Origin: Ferrimicrobium sp.
GTDB lineage: Bacteria; Actinomycetota; Acidimicrobiia; Acidimicrobiales; Acidimicrobiaceae
Assembly: GCF_027319265.1 (NCBI RefSeq)
Contig: NZ_DAHVNP010000031.1
Location: 248,001 to 312,000, forward strand
Length of the DNA stretch: 64,000 nucleotides
Direction: 5' to 3'
In this document: one piece after another, positions 55,179-64,000 of the stretch
Layout: the number at the start of each line of letters is the position of its first letter
Position numbering within the stretch: position 1 is the first letter of the stretch
Translations under genes and position numbers: made by a program
Notes under the pieces: model-generated
The model's database searches: none
The model's input: only the letters and a program-made list of their open reading frames with translations
Told to the model about the DNA's origin: nothing

Positions 55179-55955
55179 CTACGCCTCCTGACGAACCGTC
55201 TTGCTCCCAGGACGAAGCAGTATGCGTCCCACCAGGATAGCCAACTCATAGAAGACGAGCAGGGGGACCGTCATCGCTGTCAGCGAGTATGGGTCATTGC
55301 TCGGGATAAAGACCGCCACAACAACGATGATGCCTAGCCAGGCATAGCGCCGACGCTTACGGAGCGCCGTAGGTGAGACCGCACCCAATAACTCCAAGAC
55401 AACAAGTACCAGCGGAAACAGAAAGGAGATCCCAAAGGCGATCATCAAGAGCATGAGAAAGTTGAGGTAGTTCTGCGGCGTATAGATTGCATGCACATGG
55501 GCGCCAGCAGCTGATTCGAAAAAGTGGAGGGCATGCGGGAAGACGAGATAGGCCACCATCGCGCCCAAGCCGAAGAGGACGAGCGAACTCAGCACAAAGG
55601 CAAGACCATACCGACGTTCCTTGGAGCGCAACCCCGGTGCGATGAAGCGCCAGAACTGCCACAAGACGATCGGTGAAGCGAAGAACAGACCCGAGATCGC
55701 AGCGACCTTCAGACGGATCGCAAATCCATCAAAGGGACCAGTGACATAGAGACCACAGTTATCCGCACCATTGGTAACGCAGAGCGGATGCATCAAAAAG
55801 GTCAAGATCGAGGGATAGACGATGTAACCGACCACGGCTCCGATCGAAACTGCGATAATGGAGATGATGAGCCGTTTGCGCAGTTCACGCAGATGCTCGA
55901 TCATCGACATCTCATTCGGCGATGTCACCGGCCGTCGGTGCAAACTCAGTCCCAT
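55179..55955 (-). CDS. tatC: Twin-arginine translocase subunit TatC
   Basis: 258 residues, six TM helices. N-terminal MSMIEHLRELRKRLI and the periplasmic FRFIAPGLRSKE-like block FWRFIAPGLRSKERRYG. Core of the Tat system that exports folded proteins. Two bases after the tatA/B stop. Confidence 0.95.
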   Translation of the reverse strand: MGLSLHRRPVTSPNEMSMIEHLRELRKRLIISIIAVSIGAVVGYIVYPSILTFLMHPLCVTNGADNCGLYVTGPFDGFAIRLKVAAISGLFFASPIVLWQFWRFIAPGLRSKERRYGLAFVLSSLVLFGLGAMVAYLVFPHALHFFESAAGAHVHAIYTPQNYLNFLMLLMIAFGISFLFPLVLVVLELLGAVSPTALRKRRRYAWLGIIVVVAVFIPSNDPYSLTAMTVPLLVFYELAILVGRILLRPGSKTVRQEA

Positions 55956-55957
55956 GA

Positions 55958-56389
55958 CTAATTCAGATCCGGGGATCCGAGGGTGTACCCAGGACTCGGT
56001 GCCAGAGAGCGCGTCGTCGATGGCGTGGCTGCAGACGAATCATCGAGTGTTCGCGAGGCCCTCGTTTGCACCTCTGGAGCCCTTGTTGCGGGCTGCAGGA
56101 CCGAGTTGACCATTCTTGCTGGCTGCAGGACCGAGCCGACGATACCAGCTGGTTGGAACATCGATGTCACCGTGCCGGCGGTCTTGAGCGTCTCACCTAG
56201 AAAACCACTCACCGCCGAATTGGGAAGATTGCTTACCGAATTGATCTGATTGGTGAGCGACTCTCGATGGCTGCGCAGCGTAGCAAGCAACTCTCCCCCC
56301 TTCTTGGCGAGCTGGGGAAGTCGTTCCGGCCCAAGAAGCACGAGTGCAGCGATAGCCACAAAGGCCAGCTTGATCGGATCAATCTCCAT
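55958..56389 (-). CDS. TatA/TatB-family protein with repeated C-terminal segment
   Basis: 143 residues. N-terminal TM helix FVAIAALVLLGPERLPQL with the conserved GPE/RLP and amphipathic helix, closer to TatB by the Glu after the TM. The tail (about 80-143) is Ser/Thr/Ala-rich and contains near-repeats SVLQPARMVNSVLQPAT. Start ATG 56389 has AGGAGG six bases upstream and overlaps trpS by 11 bases; ten more codons are open but have no homology. No second TatA gene is in the window. Confidence 0.85.
   Translation of the reverse strand: MEIDPIKLAFVAIAALVLLGPERLPQLAKKGGELLATLRSHRESLTNQINSVSNLPNSAVSGFLGETLKTAGTVTSMFQPAGIVGSVLQPARMVNSVLQPATRAPEVQTRASRTLDDSSAATPSTTRSLAPSPGYTLGSPDLN
56091..56135. repeat. 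Internal 15-bp direct repeat in tatA/B
   Basis: GGCTGCAGGACCGAG occurs at 56091-56105 and 56121-56135, a 30-base period matching the SVLQPA repeat of the protein. Confidence 0.8.
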
Positions 56390-57395
56390 ACGTAACCTCC
56401 TTGCTGGGTAGAAACCCAATCGCGTCGTAGGCGCGTGATAACGTCTGCGAAGCTACCTCACTTGCTCGCTCGCGACCAATCGCTAACCAGGACACAAGTT
56501 GAGAGCGGTCACCCATGTAGTCCTGATAGCGTTCGCGAATCGGGCTCAACTGCTCGATGACCGCCGTCGCGGTAGCCTCCTTGAGATCGCCATAGCGTAC
56601 AAAGTTGGACGCCACGTCTTTTGGCTCGCGATCGGTCAAAACCGCCAGGATCTCCAGTAAGTTTCGCACGCCTGCCCGCGCCGGATCATCTTCCACATAG
56701 AGTACTTCGTTGAAGAGGTCGGTTTTGGCTTTCGCAATCTTCCTGCGAATCTGATCGTCGCTATCGAGCAGGTAAATATTCCCCTGTCCGTCCGCCGAGG
56801 ACTTACTCATCTTCGCCTCAGGATGGCTAAGATCCATCACCCGTGCCGCCAAAGGCGGGATCACCGCCCGGGGAATCGTGAAAATATCTCCATAGGCATG
56901 GTTAAACCGCGTCGCAACCGTACGAGTGAGCTCGATGTGTTGGCTCTGATCCTCGCCAACCGGCACGAGATCTGTTTGGTAGAGCAAGATGTCTGCCGCC
57001 ATCAGGGCTGGGTAGGTGAACAAACCAGCGCGTACCATCGCCGAACCCCTGGACTTATCCTTGAATTGGATCATCCTTGAGAGCTCCCCATAGGTTGCAG
57101 TGCACTCCATGAGCCAGGCCAACTGCGCATGCCCAGCGACATGACTCTGGACAACCACCGTTGACCGTGTCGGATCAATGCCCACGGCAAAGAGAAGGGC
57201 CGCCATCTGGAGGGTACCCTCCCGCAGTGCTGCCGGGTCGTGTTCGACGGTGAGCGCATGCTGATCAACGATCAAGAAGGTGCTTTCATACTCCTCCTGT
57301 TGGATGCGCCACTGACGAAAGGCACCAAGAAAATTACCAAGGGTCGCCTGCCCTGTTGGCTGTACTCCTGAGAGCACCCGTTCACGCTCGGCCAC
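56379..57395 (-). CDS. trpS: Tryptophanyl-tRNA synthetase
   Basis: Class I enzyme charging tRNA-Trp. About 338 residues: LSGVQPTGQATLGNFLGAF (HIGH region, degenerate TLGN), DLVPVGEDQSQHIELTR, KMSKSSADGQG. GTG at 57395 or TTG at 57401 are the likely starts; the frame begins at 57413. An inserted gene in the tat-paf order when compared with mycobacteria. Confidence 0.93.
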   Translation of the reverse strand: MAERERVLSGVQPTGQATLGNFLGAFRQWRIQQEEYESTFLIVDQHALTVEHDPAALREGTLQMAALLFAVGIDPTRSTVVVQSHVAGHAQLAWLMECTATYGELSRMIQFKDKSRGSAMVRAGLFTYPALMAADILLYQTDLVPVGEDQSQHIELTRTVATRFNHAYGDIFTIPRAVIPPLAARVMDLSHPEAKMSKSSADGQGNIYLLDSDDQIRRKIAKAKTDLFNEVLYVEDDPARAGVRNLLEILAVLTDREPKDVASNFVRYGDLKEATATAVIEQLSPIRERYQDYMGDRSQLVSWLAIGRERASEVASQTLSRAYDAIGFLPSKEVTYGD

Positions 57396-57772
57396 AACCA
57401 ATCCCCACTCCAATCCCGATCGACATCACATCCGCATCGCTCTACCCACCTGACACATGGCCACCTGACACATGGCCAACATCACAAGGGCAGCACTCGC
57501 CACAATGGGTAGCACTTCACGTGCAGAGCCGACCATGATCGGCGCCGCCGATTCCTGCGGACATCATCGGTGTCGGTCCACCCGCCGCCAGCAAAGAGCC
57601 TATTTACCCACCCTCTCAGACTAGCGCTATGGCTTCGCAAACACTACGGCATGAGCCTGCAAGCACCCGCGCTACCGACGACTCACCCGTCGGTGCATAG
57701 CATCCGGGTCATCGGGGCGAGTAGCGAGAACGATATCGGCACAAGCGAGCCCATGGGGCCCGAGCGGAGACG
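57396..57772. other. Intergenic region upstream of trpS with a tandem duplication
   Basis: A roughly 377-base gap. CCACCTGACACATGG is repeated directly at 57446-57460 and 57461-57475, about 50-80 bases before trpS. Possible promoter or operator. The rest has no supported frame; part lies after the stop of the zinc-ribbon gene. Confidence 0.75.
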
Positions 57773-58114
57773 CTACTGCTCGTATTTGCCTTGGCTATAG
57801 CGGATCAGTCGTTCAAGCCAGGTGGGATCTGCGAGCTGCTGATGAAAGGCGAGAAGGTCGTCGAAGTCGACAGGAGGTCCCACCACCTCCTCCCCTGACT
57901 CCTCGGGCAGTCGCCAGAAGTGAATCTTGACCCCAGAAGAGACCAGAATCTCAACGATACGTTTGTCGACAGCCTTGGAGACGACCATCATGCAACTTGG
58001 GCAACGGAAGACATAACTCGCCTCTCCATTGGATGAACAGAGCATCACCGTCATGGCGTTCGGCGCGATATCGACGTCCCCACACGTCGGACATGAAGCT
58101 CTAATGATTGGCAT
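57773..58114 (-). CDS. Small zinc-ribbon protein
   Basis: 113 residues with CPTCGD near residue 8 and CPSCMM near residue 38, one likely zinc site, followed by helices and a C-terminal WLERLIRYSQGK. Pattern seen in other actinobacterial small zinc-ribbon proteins. Function unknown. ATG start. Confidence 0.75.
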   Translation of the reverse strand: MPIIRASCPTCGDVDIAPNAMTVMLCSSNGEASYVFRCPSCMMVVSKAVDKRIVEILVSSGVKIHFWRLPEESGEEVVGPPVDFDDLLAFHQQLADPTWLERLIRYSQGKYEQ

Positions 58115-58398
58115 TGCGACTCCCTTCGCCCCTCAAATTCATCCAGTGTCCCAAGTATCGGTACGTTCTGCCTCGACACTAAACCTAATCTGGGATAATT
58201 CCTGGGTTTCTTGAACCGGCTACGATCGCCCTGTTGAGGGAGTCCGACAGCCACAGACGATCTCTGGCACCAGGGCCCATCGCGGGAGCTGGGGCAGCAA
58301 GGAAGTCTCTGTCGCACGGTTGCCAACGAGTGCATGACGGCTACACCCGCGCAACTGCGCACCAAGACCATCCGGGCCCTCTGTCTGTGTGTATCCGC

Positions 58399-59001
58399 CT
58401 AAAAGTAGTGCCACTGTGAGAGCGGCCAGTAGATCAGGATCACCCGACCCACGATCAGTGACCTTGAGATCGGACCAAATACGCGCGAATCTGCAGAGTC
58501 ACCTCGATTGTCGCCCAAGACGTAGTACTCGTTCTTTGGGATATGGATCGGCGATTCTGATGCCGCACTCAACGGGTAGGTCTTGACACCCTTAGGCAGG
58601 AAGGGCTCAGCGATGGGCTTACCGTTGATGTACACCTGGCCATCATGGAACCAGATGGTCTGCCCTGGCAGGCCAATCACCCGTTTCACAAGATAGTGGA
58701 TATTGGCGCTAGTGTGGTCATCAGCCGGTTTATGAAAGACGATGATGTTGCCAAAGCCCACGGAGTGGAGGTGGTAACTCAGCTTGTCAACGATCATATG
58801 ATCGCCGATTTCAATCGTTGGTATCATCGAACCCGACGGGACGAAGAAGGACTCAAAGACATAGGCTCTCACCCCAACGGCGACCACTAGTGCAACCACG
58901 ATGACGATTAGCCAGTTGCGCAGTGTGTGACGTTGTGGATGGGCCGAGTCGTCACCCTCCCCAACTACCGGAGCTGTGTCGTCGGTCGTCTGCTCTGTCA
59001 T
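58399..59001 (-). CDS. lepB: Signal peptidase I
   Basis: Removes signal peptides of exported proteins. 200 residues: one N-terminal TM helix ([19 protein letters not shown]), catalytic S58 in PSGSMIPT, K106 in [11 protein letters not shown], and [14 protein letters not shown] start overlaps the pafA stop by four bases (ATGA), so it is in the proteasome operon. Confidence 0.93.
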   Translation of the reverse strand: MTEQTTDDTAPVVGEGDDSAHPQRHTLRNWLIVIVVALVVAVGVRAYVFESFFVPSGSMIPTIEIGDHMIVDKLSYHLHSVGFGNIIVFHKPADDHTSANIHYLVKRVIGLPGQTIWFHDGQVYINGKPIAEPFLPKGVKTYPLSAASESPIHIPKNEYYVLGDNRGDSADSRVFGPISRSLIVGRVILIYWPLSQWHYF

Positions 59002-60371
59002 AAACCTGCTATCAACCTCTCCACCCGGTCATCATAGGACGCAAATGGGTCTTTCAACATCACCGTCCGCTGCGCCTGGTCATTGAGCTTAAGGTGCACC
59101 CAATCTACCGTGTAATCGCGGTGATGCGCCTTCGCCGCCGCAATAAACTCCCCGCGCAGACGAGCACGCGTGGTCTGCGGCGGGACATCAACTGCCCGCT
59201 TGATACGCTCCTCATCCACGAGTTCAACCGTGCGACCATGCTCAACCAACTTATAGTAGACACTGCGGTTACGGTTGATATCGTGATACTGTAGATCGAC
59301 TAGAGAGACCTGCGGGTGTGACAACGGCAGATCGTGTCGTGCCCGGTACTCTTCAATCAGCCGATACTTCGTTACCCAGTCAACCCGTCCATCGAGCTTC
59401 ATCGGATCAGTACGCAGCGCCTCCAACGCCTCACCCCACATCACCAACGCACGCTGCTCATCCGGTGGAATCGCGTGATTGGCACTGAAGCGTTGCGCGC
59501 GCTCGTAGTAACTCTCCTGTATCTCGAGCGCCGTCATCTCACGACCATTGACCAGTCGCACACGCTTGGTCAATGAAGGATCATGGGAGATCTCACGAAT
59601 CGCTCGAATCGGATTTTCCATAGAGAGATCCCTCAAGACGATGTCATGTTCGAGCAGTCGCAGCACCAGCGACATCGCACCAACCTTCAAGAAGGTGGCC
59701 CACTGCGACATGTTTGAGTCACCAACGATCACGTGCAACCGACGAAAACGCTCCGCATCCGCATGGGGTTCGTCGCGAGTATTAATGATCGGGCGAGAAC
59801 GGGTCGTAGCGGAGGAGACGCCCTCCCAGATGTGCTCAGCACGTTGCGAAAGGGTATAGACCGGGCCTCTGGAGGTGAGCAGCACCTTCCCAGCTCCTGC
59901 ATAGATCTGCCGTGTCACGAGGAAGGGGATCAGCACCTCCACCAAACGCGAAAGATCATCCACGCGCAACGTCAGAAAGTTTTCATGACAACCATAGGAG
60001 TTGCCCGCCGAGTCGGTGTTGTTCTTCAGGAGATAGACCGAACCACGGATCCCCTCCTCACGCATCCGCACCTCCGCAGAGTACGCCAACGATTCAAGGA
60101 TGAGCTCACCAGCTTTGTCATGACTAATCAGGTCCTCAAGACTATCGCATTCCGGGGTCGCGTACTCCGGATGACTGCCAACATCAAGATACAGGCGAGC
60201 ACCGTTTTCAAGGAAGACATTGGAAGAACGCCCCCAGCTCACCACTCGCCGGAATAGGTATCTAGCTACCTCGTCAGGGCTCAAACGACGCTGTCCCCGT
60301 AAGGTGCACGTGACCCCGTATTCATTCTCAATACCAAAGATCCTACGATCGAGCTCCGCCACCCCGCTCAA
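58998..60371 (-). CDS. pafA: Pup-protein ligase PafA
   Basis: Attaches Pup to lysines of target proteins through the Pup C-terminal Glu, using ATP; carboxylate-amine ligase/glutamine-synthetase fold. 457 residues: [10 protein letters not shown] with the metal-site Glu, [67 protein letters not shown] start in a TTGA overlap with prcA; a GTG three codons in is possible. Confidence 0.95.
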   Translation of the reverse strand: MSGVAELDRRIFGIENEYGVTCTLRGQRRLSPDEVARYLFRRVVSWGRSSNVFLENGARLYLDVGSHPEYATPECDSLEDLISHDKAGELILESLAYSAEVRMREEGIRGSVYLLKNNTDSAGNSYGCHENFLTLRVDDLSRLVEVLIPFLVTRQIYAGAGKVLLTSRGPVYTLSQRAEHIWEGVSSATTRSRPIINTRDEPHADAERFRRLHVIVGDSNMSQWATFLKVGAMSLVLRLLEHDIVLRDLSMENPIRAIREISHDPSLTKRVRLVNGREMTALEIQESYYERAQRFSANHAIPPDEQRALVMWGEALEALRTDPMKLDGRVDWVTKYRLIEEYRARHDLPLSHPQVSLVDLQYHDINRNRSVYYKLVEHGRTVELVDEERIKRAVDVPPQTTRARLRGEFIAAAKAHHRDYTVDWVHLKLNDQAQRTVMLKDPFASYDDRVERLIAGL

Positions 60372-61054
60372 CCAGGATCACCAACCAAGCTCTGCAACTC
60401 AACTCCAACGATCCTACGAAAGGTTCTGCGTTCGCCGCGATCCTCGAGGACTGCAATCTCAAGATCCTCATACTGCAACTGGTGCTCGTCCTCGCTTAAG
60501 GCTCCGATACAGGCATGGAGAGCATCCCGAAGGTCCCAACCATCTGCATACGATCCCGCAAAACGCTCCGCGATCGCGTCAGAGTCGCCCCCGATCACCG
60601 CAAAGTGTTGCTCGTCAACGACCGTCCCGTCGTAGAGAATATGGAACAGCTGCGAGTCCTTACCTGCGGTCCCAAGTTCAGCCACCAGAATCTCCACCTC
60701 AAGCGGCTTCACCTCGTGGGTGAAGACTTGGCCGAGATACTGCGCATAGAGGTTTGCCAGACTTCTCGCGTCGACATCGTCGCGAGCGTATGCAAATCCC
60801 TTCGTGTCCGCATGGCGAATACCCGCCACTCGCAGCTGATCGAATTCGTTGTACTTACCGACCCCAGCAAAGGCAATCCGGTCATAGATCTCCGAGACCT
60901 TGTGGAGAGAACGCGAAGGGTTCTCTGCGCATAACAAAACGCCGACTTGGTACACGGCACCGATGAGCGCACGCCCCCGAGCAATGCCCTTTCGGGCATA
61001 GTCGGCGCGATCCTTCATCATCTGCTCAGGAGCTACGTAAAAGGGCATACTCAT
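60368..61054 (-). CDS. prcA: Proteasome alpha subunit
   Basis: Forms the outer rings of the 20S proteasome. 228 residues with [21 protein letters not shown], the alpha-type N-terminal gate sequence, then [22 protein letters not shown] overlap with the prcB stop. Confidence 0.95.
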   Translation of the reverse strand: MSMPFYVAPEQMMKDRADYARKGIARGRALIGAVYQVGVLLCAENPSRSLHKVSEIYDRIAFAGVGKYNEFDQLRVAGIRHADTKGFAYARDDVDARSLANLYAQYLGQVFTHEVKPLEVEILVAELGTAGKDSQLFHILYDGTVVDEQHFAVIGGDSDAIAERFAGSYADGWDLRDALHACIGALSEDEHQLQYEDLEIAVLEDRGERRTFRRIVGVELQSLVGDPG

Positions 61055-61857
61055 TCTGGCTGTCTCCTTGTCGTCAACTCCGTCTCCAATTCATGGGCGA
61101 GCATGCTGAGCTCGTCATCACCAACCCGTGCATACCCAGAGGCATCGATCACACCAATCACGGGGAAAATACCTCGCAAAAGGTCCGGCCCTCCGGTGGC
61201 AGAGTCCTCTTGAGCCGCCTCAAAGAGCGCCTTCGTCGCCAAGCGGACGACATCGTCACGACTCATCCCAGGACGGAAGCCGAGTCGAAGCGTGGCACGA
61301 GCATCGCGACCACCCGATCCTGTCGCATAGAACGACTCCTCCTCGTACTTGCCTCCTGCGATATCGTAGGTAAAGATTCTCCCTTGATTTCGATGGAGAT
61401 CCCAACCCGCAAAAAGCGGGACAACTGCAAGCCCCTGCATCGCCATGCCAAGATTCGACCGAATCATCTGTGCCAGCTGATTCGCCTTGCCCTCAAGGGA
61501 AAGCACGGTCCCTTCAACCTTCTCATAATGCTCCAGCTGGACCTGGAAAAGCCGCACCATCTCGATAGCAGGGCCAGCCGCGCCGGCAATCGCTACCGCC
61601 GAGAAGCGATCTGCAGGAAATACCTTTTCGATGGTCCGATTCGCAATGATATTGCCCTCGGTGGCACGACGATCACCAGCGATCACCACGCCATCGCGGA
61701 ATCGCACCGCAGCGATGGTGGTCCCATGAGGAACGCCCGAGATCTCCGGTGAACCCGACTGTCGCGTCACCTGCGTACCGCGCTCATCGAGGCGACCTAA
61801 AAGACCACAGAAATCTGGACCCGGGTCACGAACTACATCAAACAATGGCAGCGCCAA
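61051..61857 (-). CDS. prcB: Proteasome beta subunit
   Basis: Catalytic subunit, N-terminal nucleophile hydrolase. 268 residues. A 45-residue propeptide ends at G45 and the mature enzyme starts at T46 in [11 protein letters not shown]62, K in TIEKVF, and the GSGG segment complete the site. TTG start with GAGAGG upstream. Confidence 0.95.
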   Translation of the reverse strand: MALPLFDVVRDPGPDFCGLLGRLDERGTQVTRQSGSPEISGVPHGTTIAAVRFRDGVVIAGDRRATEGNIIANRTIEKVFPADRFSAVAIAGAAGPAIEMVRLFQVQLEHYEKVEGTVLSLEGKANQLAQMIRSNLGMAMQGLAVVPLFAGWDLHRNQGRIFTYDIAGGKYEEESFYATGSGGRDARATLRLGFRPGMSRDDVVRLATKALFEAAQEDSATGGPDLLRGIFPVIGVIDASGYARVGDDELSMLAHELETELTTRRQPE

Positions 61858-61894
61858 CGCCTACCGCCTCTCTCTTTCCATCAGCCAGCAGTGT

Positions 61895-62089
61895 CTACTG
61901 TCCGCCCTTTTGGACATAGTTGCGGACAAACTCCTCCGCGTTATCCTCTAGTACCTCATCAATCTCATCGAGAATGTCGTCAAGCTCTGCCTTGAGCTGA
62001 TCGGAGCGCTCCGTCGAAGGAGCAGCCTCCTCCTCGACGACCTCCTCTCGATTCGATGACGATTTTCGCACTTGTTCACGTTCAGCCAT
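61895..62089 (-). CDS. pup: Prokaryotic ubiquitin-like protein Pup
   Basis: 64 residues, mostly acidic, intrinsically disordered. C terminus YVQKGGQ: Pup ends in Gln, so Dop must deamidate it to Glu before ligation. The helical LDDILDEIDEVLEDNAEEF binds Mpa. ATG with GAGGTGG upstream. Confidence 0.96.
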   Translation of the reverse strand: MAEREQVRKSSSNREEVVEEEAAPSTERSDQLKAELDDILDEIDEVLEDNAEEFVRNYVQKGGQ

Positions 62090-62120
62090 GCATCCACCTC
62101 ATCTTTGCACTTTATCCTAG

Positions 62121-63614
62121 TTATGAACCTAATGCCTCGACCAACTCGGCAGCACTCTTCACTCGGCGGAGAAGTTCACCAACATGACTCTCCGTCCCGC
62201 GCAATGGGTCCATCATGGGTACCCGTCGCAGTGGGTCCGACCCAAGGTCGAAGATGATGGAGTCCCAGTTGGCCGCCGCGATCGAGCCAGGGAAACGGGC
62301 GAGGCAGGTGCCCCGGAAGAAGGCACGAGTATCCGGTGGTGGGTTACTCACCGCCGCATCGATCGCACCATCCTCAAGCCTGCGTCGCATCGGCAGCCGC
62401 CGAAACAGTGACTTTTGTGGCCGCATGTCGTGGTACTGTAGATCGATCGCTGCGAGCCTAGGGTCCTGGTTCTCAACGCCATGTCGCTGCTGATAACCCT
62501 GAACCACTTGCCACTTTGCCACCCAATCGAGGGTGTCAGCCAACTCCATTGGATCATCCGCGAGAACACAAAGGATACGCTCCCACTCGGCCAGTAGCGC
62601 CGGACCGTCGGTCTCATTTCCAAGGTACGCCATACCATAGTGCTCCGCGTGTGCGATAGCGTGCTCAAGGTACGCTTCTTGAATCTCAAGGGCACGGAGA
62701 TGCCTCCCGTCTCGAAGAAGTACTCTTTGCTTGAGCGTCGGGTCCCACGAGATCTCCCGTAACGACGAAACCGGATCAGCCATCTCGATCTTGAGATCCT
62801 CAAGAAATCCATCCTCGATCATCGCTAACACGATGGCAGTGAGGCCCAGCTTCAACCAAGTGGAGGTCTCTGACAGGTTGGCATCACCTAATATCACATG
62901 CAGCCGCCGGAAACGTTGTCCATCAGAATGTGGTTCGTCGCGGGTATTGATAATAGGCCGCTTCAACGTGGTCTCAAGACCAACCTCCTCCTCAAAGAAG
63001 TCAGCCCGCTGTGAGAGTTGGAATGGCACCTTCGAGGCGCTCGCGCCCGGAAACTCAGAGCCAACCTTGCCAGCTCCGATCATGATCTGTCGAGTCACGA
63101 AGAAGGGAACGAGTTCAGCGACCACTTTTTGAAAGGGAATACTACGATCGACGAGATAGTTCTCGTGACAACCATAGGAATTACCTTTTCGATCGGAGTT
63201 GTTCTTGTAGGCCACGATCTCTTGGCCCTTTGGAAGCAGCCGTTTCGCGTTCGCCATGGCACGGATCATGACCTCCTCCCCAGCCTTATCGTAGAGCAAC
63301 GCCTGCGAGGGAGAGATACACTCCGGGGAGGAGTACTCAGGGTGCGCATGGTCGACGTAGAGTCGCGCTCCGTTTGTCAACACCGCATTCACTAGATGGG
63401 TATCTAGTTCGATGCCAGATCCCCCTTCAAGAGCAAAACCACGAGCATCCACACCAGGAGACTCGTCGACAAAATCCCACTCGACCCGTTCCGATAACCC
63501 GGAGACATAGGCGTTGATCAACATCGAGGATGTCGTAATAGGATTCGCATCCGGTGCACCGGCGACGACAATCCCGTATTCAGTCTCAATGCCGAGCACT
63601 TTTGGTATTGACAT
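62121..63614 (-). CDS. dop: Pup deamidase/depupylase Dop
   Basis: Deamidates Pup and removes it from substrates. 497 residues: [64 protein letters not shown] at 63614 has AGGAGG four bases upstream; the frame runs another 58 codons without homology. Confidence 0.95.
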   Translation of the reverse strand: MSIPKVLGIETEYGIVVAGAPDANPITTSSMLINAYVSGLSERVEWDFVDESPGVDARGFALEGGSGIELDTHLVNAVLTNGARLYVDHAHPEYSSPECISPSQALLYDKAGEEVMIRAMANAKRLLPKGQEIVAYKNNSDRKGNSYGCHENYLVDRSIPFQKVVAELVPFFVTRQIMIGAGKVGSEFPGASASKVPFQLSQRADFFEEEVGLETTLKRPIINTRDEPHSDGQRFRRLHVILGDANLSETSTWLKLGLTAIVLAMIEDGFLEDLKIEMADPVSSLREISWDPTLKQRVLLRDGRHLRALEIQEAYLEHAIAHAEHYGMAYLGNETDGPALLAEWERILCVLADDPMELADTLDWVAKWQVVQGYQQRHGVENQDPRLAAIDLQYHDMRPQKSLFRRLPMRRRLEDGAIDAAVSNPPPDTRAFFRGTCLARFPGSIAAANWDSIIFDLGSDPLRRVPMMDPLRGTESHVGELLRRVKSAAELVEALGS

Positions 63615-63664
63615 CACTCCTCCTTCGACTCCACTACTCACCGGGACGCTTGAACAGTTAACTC

Positions 63665-64000
63665 TTACAGGTACTGCCCAGTGGCGACCCGCTCGATGGC
63701 GCGACCGCCCTCCGCACCCTCCTCCTGCGAAAGCAGGATACGCATGAAGACGATTCGCTCCCCCTTCTTGCCTGAAATCTTGGCCCAATCATCAGGGTTC
63801 GTTGTGTTCGGAAGATCCTCATGCTCCTTGAACTCCTTGGCGATCGAAACCAACAAATCCTCCTGGTTGATACCAGCGGGCTGACCAGAGATCTCACGCT
63901 TGATTGCAAGCTTCTTGGCACGTCGCACGATATTTTCAATCATTGCTCCAGAGGCGAAGTCCTTGAAGTACAGGACCTCTTTCTCTCCGTTTTGATAGGT
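63665..64000 (-). CDS. mpa: Proteasome ATPase Mpa/ARC (partial, cut by window edge)
   Basis: C-terminal 111 residues of the AAA+ unfoldase: [20 protein letters not shown] near the left, then a C-terminal GQYL, the penultimate-Tyr motif that docks in the 20S alpha ring and opens the gate. First gene of the operon in this window. The N-terminal coiled coil and ATPase core lie outside. Confidence 0.93.
   Translation of the reverse strand, partial: TYQNGEKEVLYFKDFASGAMIENIVRRAKKLAIKREISGQPAGINQEDLLVSIAKEFKEHEDLPNTTNPDDWAKISGKKGERIVFMRILLSQEEGAEGGRAIERVATGQYL

Noticed and set aside
1-64000. CRISPR arrays, insertion sequences, prophage or attachment sites
   Set aside because: No repeat-spacer series, no transposase or integrase motif, and no tRNA-adjacent direct repeats were seen.

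Overview
The window looks like a chromosome segment of a moderately GC-rich (high 50s percent by eye) actinobacterium, most likely from the deep-branching class Acidimicrobiia. The evidence is a complete Pup-proteasome operon (mpa, dop, pup, prcB, prcA, pafA), a mycothiol ligase (mshC), an F420-dependent NADP reductase, a PI-mannoside lipid operon (pgsA, patA-like, pimA), DUF4193, and gene order that closely follows Mycobacterium (thrS-HIT-pgsA-patA-pimA...pdxS-pdxT-yebC-ruvCAB; secD-secF-rel; alaS-ruvX-mltG-aroE; tat-helY-pafA). Species cannot be fixed from sequence alone. No tRNA, rRNA, CRISPR array, transposase or prophage was recognised.

Layout. 1-0.9 kb: no supported gene. 0.9-13.5 kb (minus strand): aroE, mltG, ruvX, alaS, two small membrane proteins, the (p)ppGpp synthetase/hydrolase rel, secF, secD, tgt, queA. 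13.6-24 kb is the most accessory part: an HD-domain PhnZ-type oxygenase homologue and a 2-aminoethylphosphonate-type ABC importer on the minus strand, facing a truncated HpnW-type FAD oxidoreductase and a PhnX-like HAD hydrolase on the plus strand. Next come a class III aminotransferase and methylmalonate-semialdehyde dehydrogenase, divergent from a MocR regulator. 24-28 kb: SRPBCC protein, PimB-like mannosyltransferase, queG, DUF4031, FAD/NAD(P) reductase, zinc ribbon. 28.4-37.2 kb: ruvBAC, peroxiredoxin, yebC, pdxT/pdxS, an M48-like protein without its metal site, pimA, patA-like, pgsA. 37.3-43.6 kb: a divergent EF-G-like GTPase, then HIT, thrS, mshC, npdG. 43.6-49.6 kb (mostly plus): InhA/FabI-type reductase, secreted protein, HAD, nfo (minus), an Arg/Gly/Pro-rich protein, GNAT, NUDIX. 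49.6-64 kb (minus): a hypothetical protein, a very acidic DUF4193 protein, a double-length ThyX-like protein, helY, tatC, tatA/B, trpS, zinc ribbon, lepB, and the proteasome operon running off the right edge.

Many neighbouring genes overlap by 1-4 bases (ATGA, GTGA, TTGA), so most minus-strand genes belong to long operons. TTG and GTG starts are common, and several starts were moved inward from the longest open frame on Shine-Dalgarno or overlap evidence. The parts most worth a second look are the phosphonate-type cluster with a broken oxidoreductase, the fused double ThyX-like protein, the metal-site-less M48 homologue, and two perfect 15-bp tandem duplications that both lie upstream of genes.
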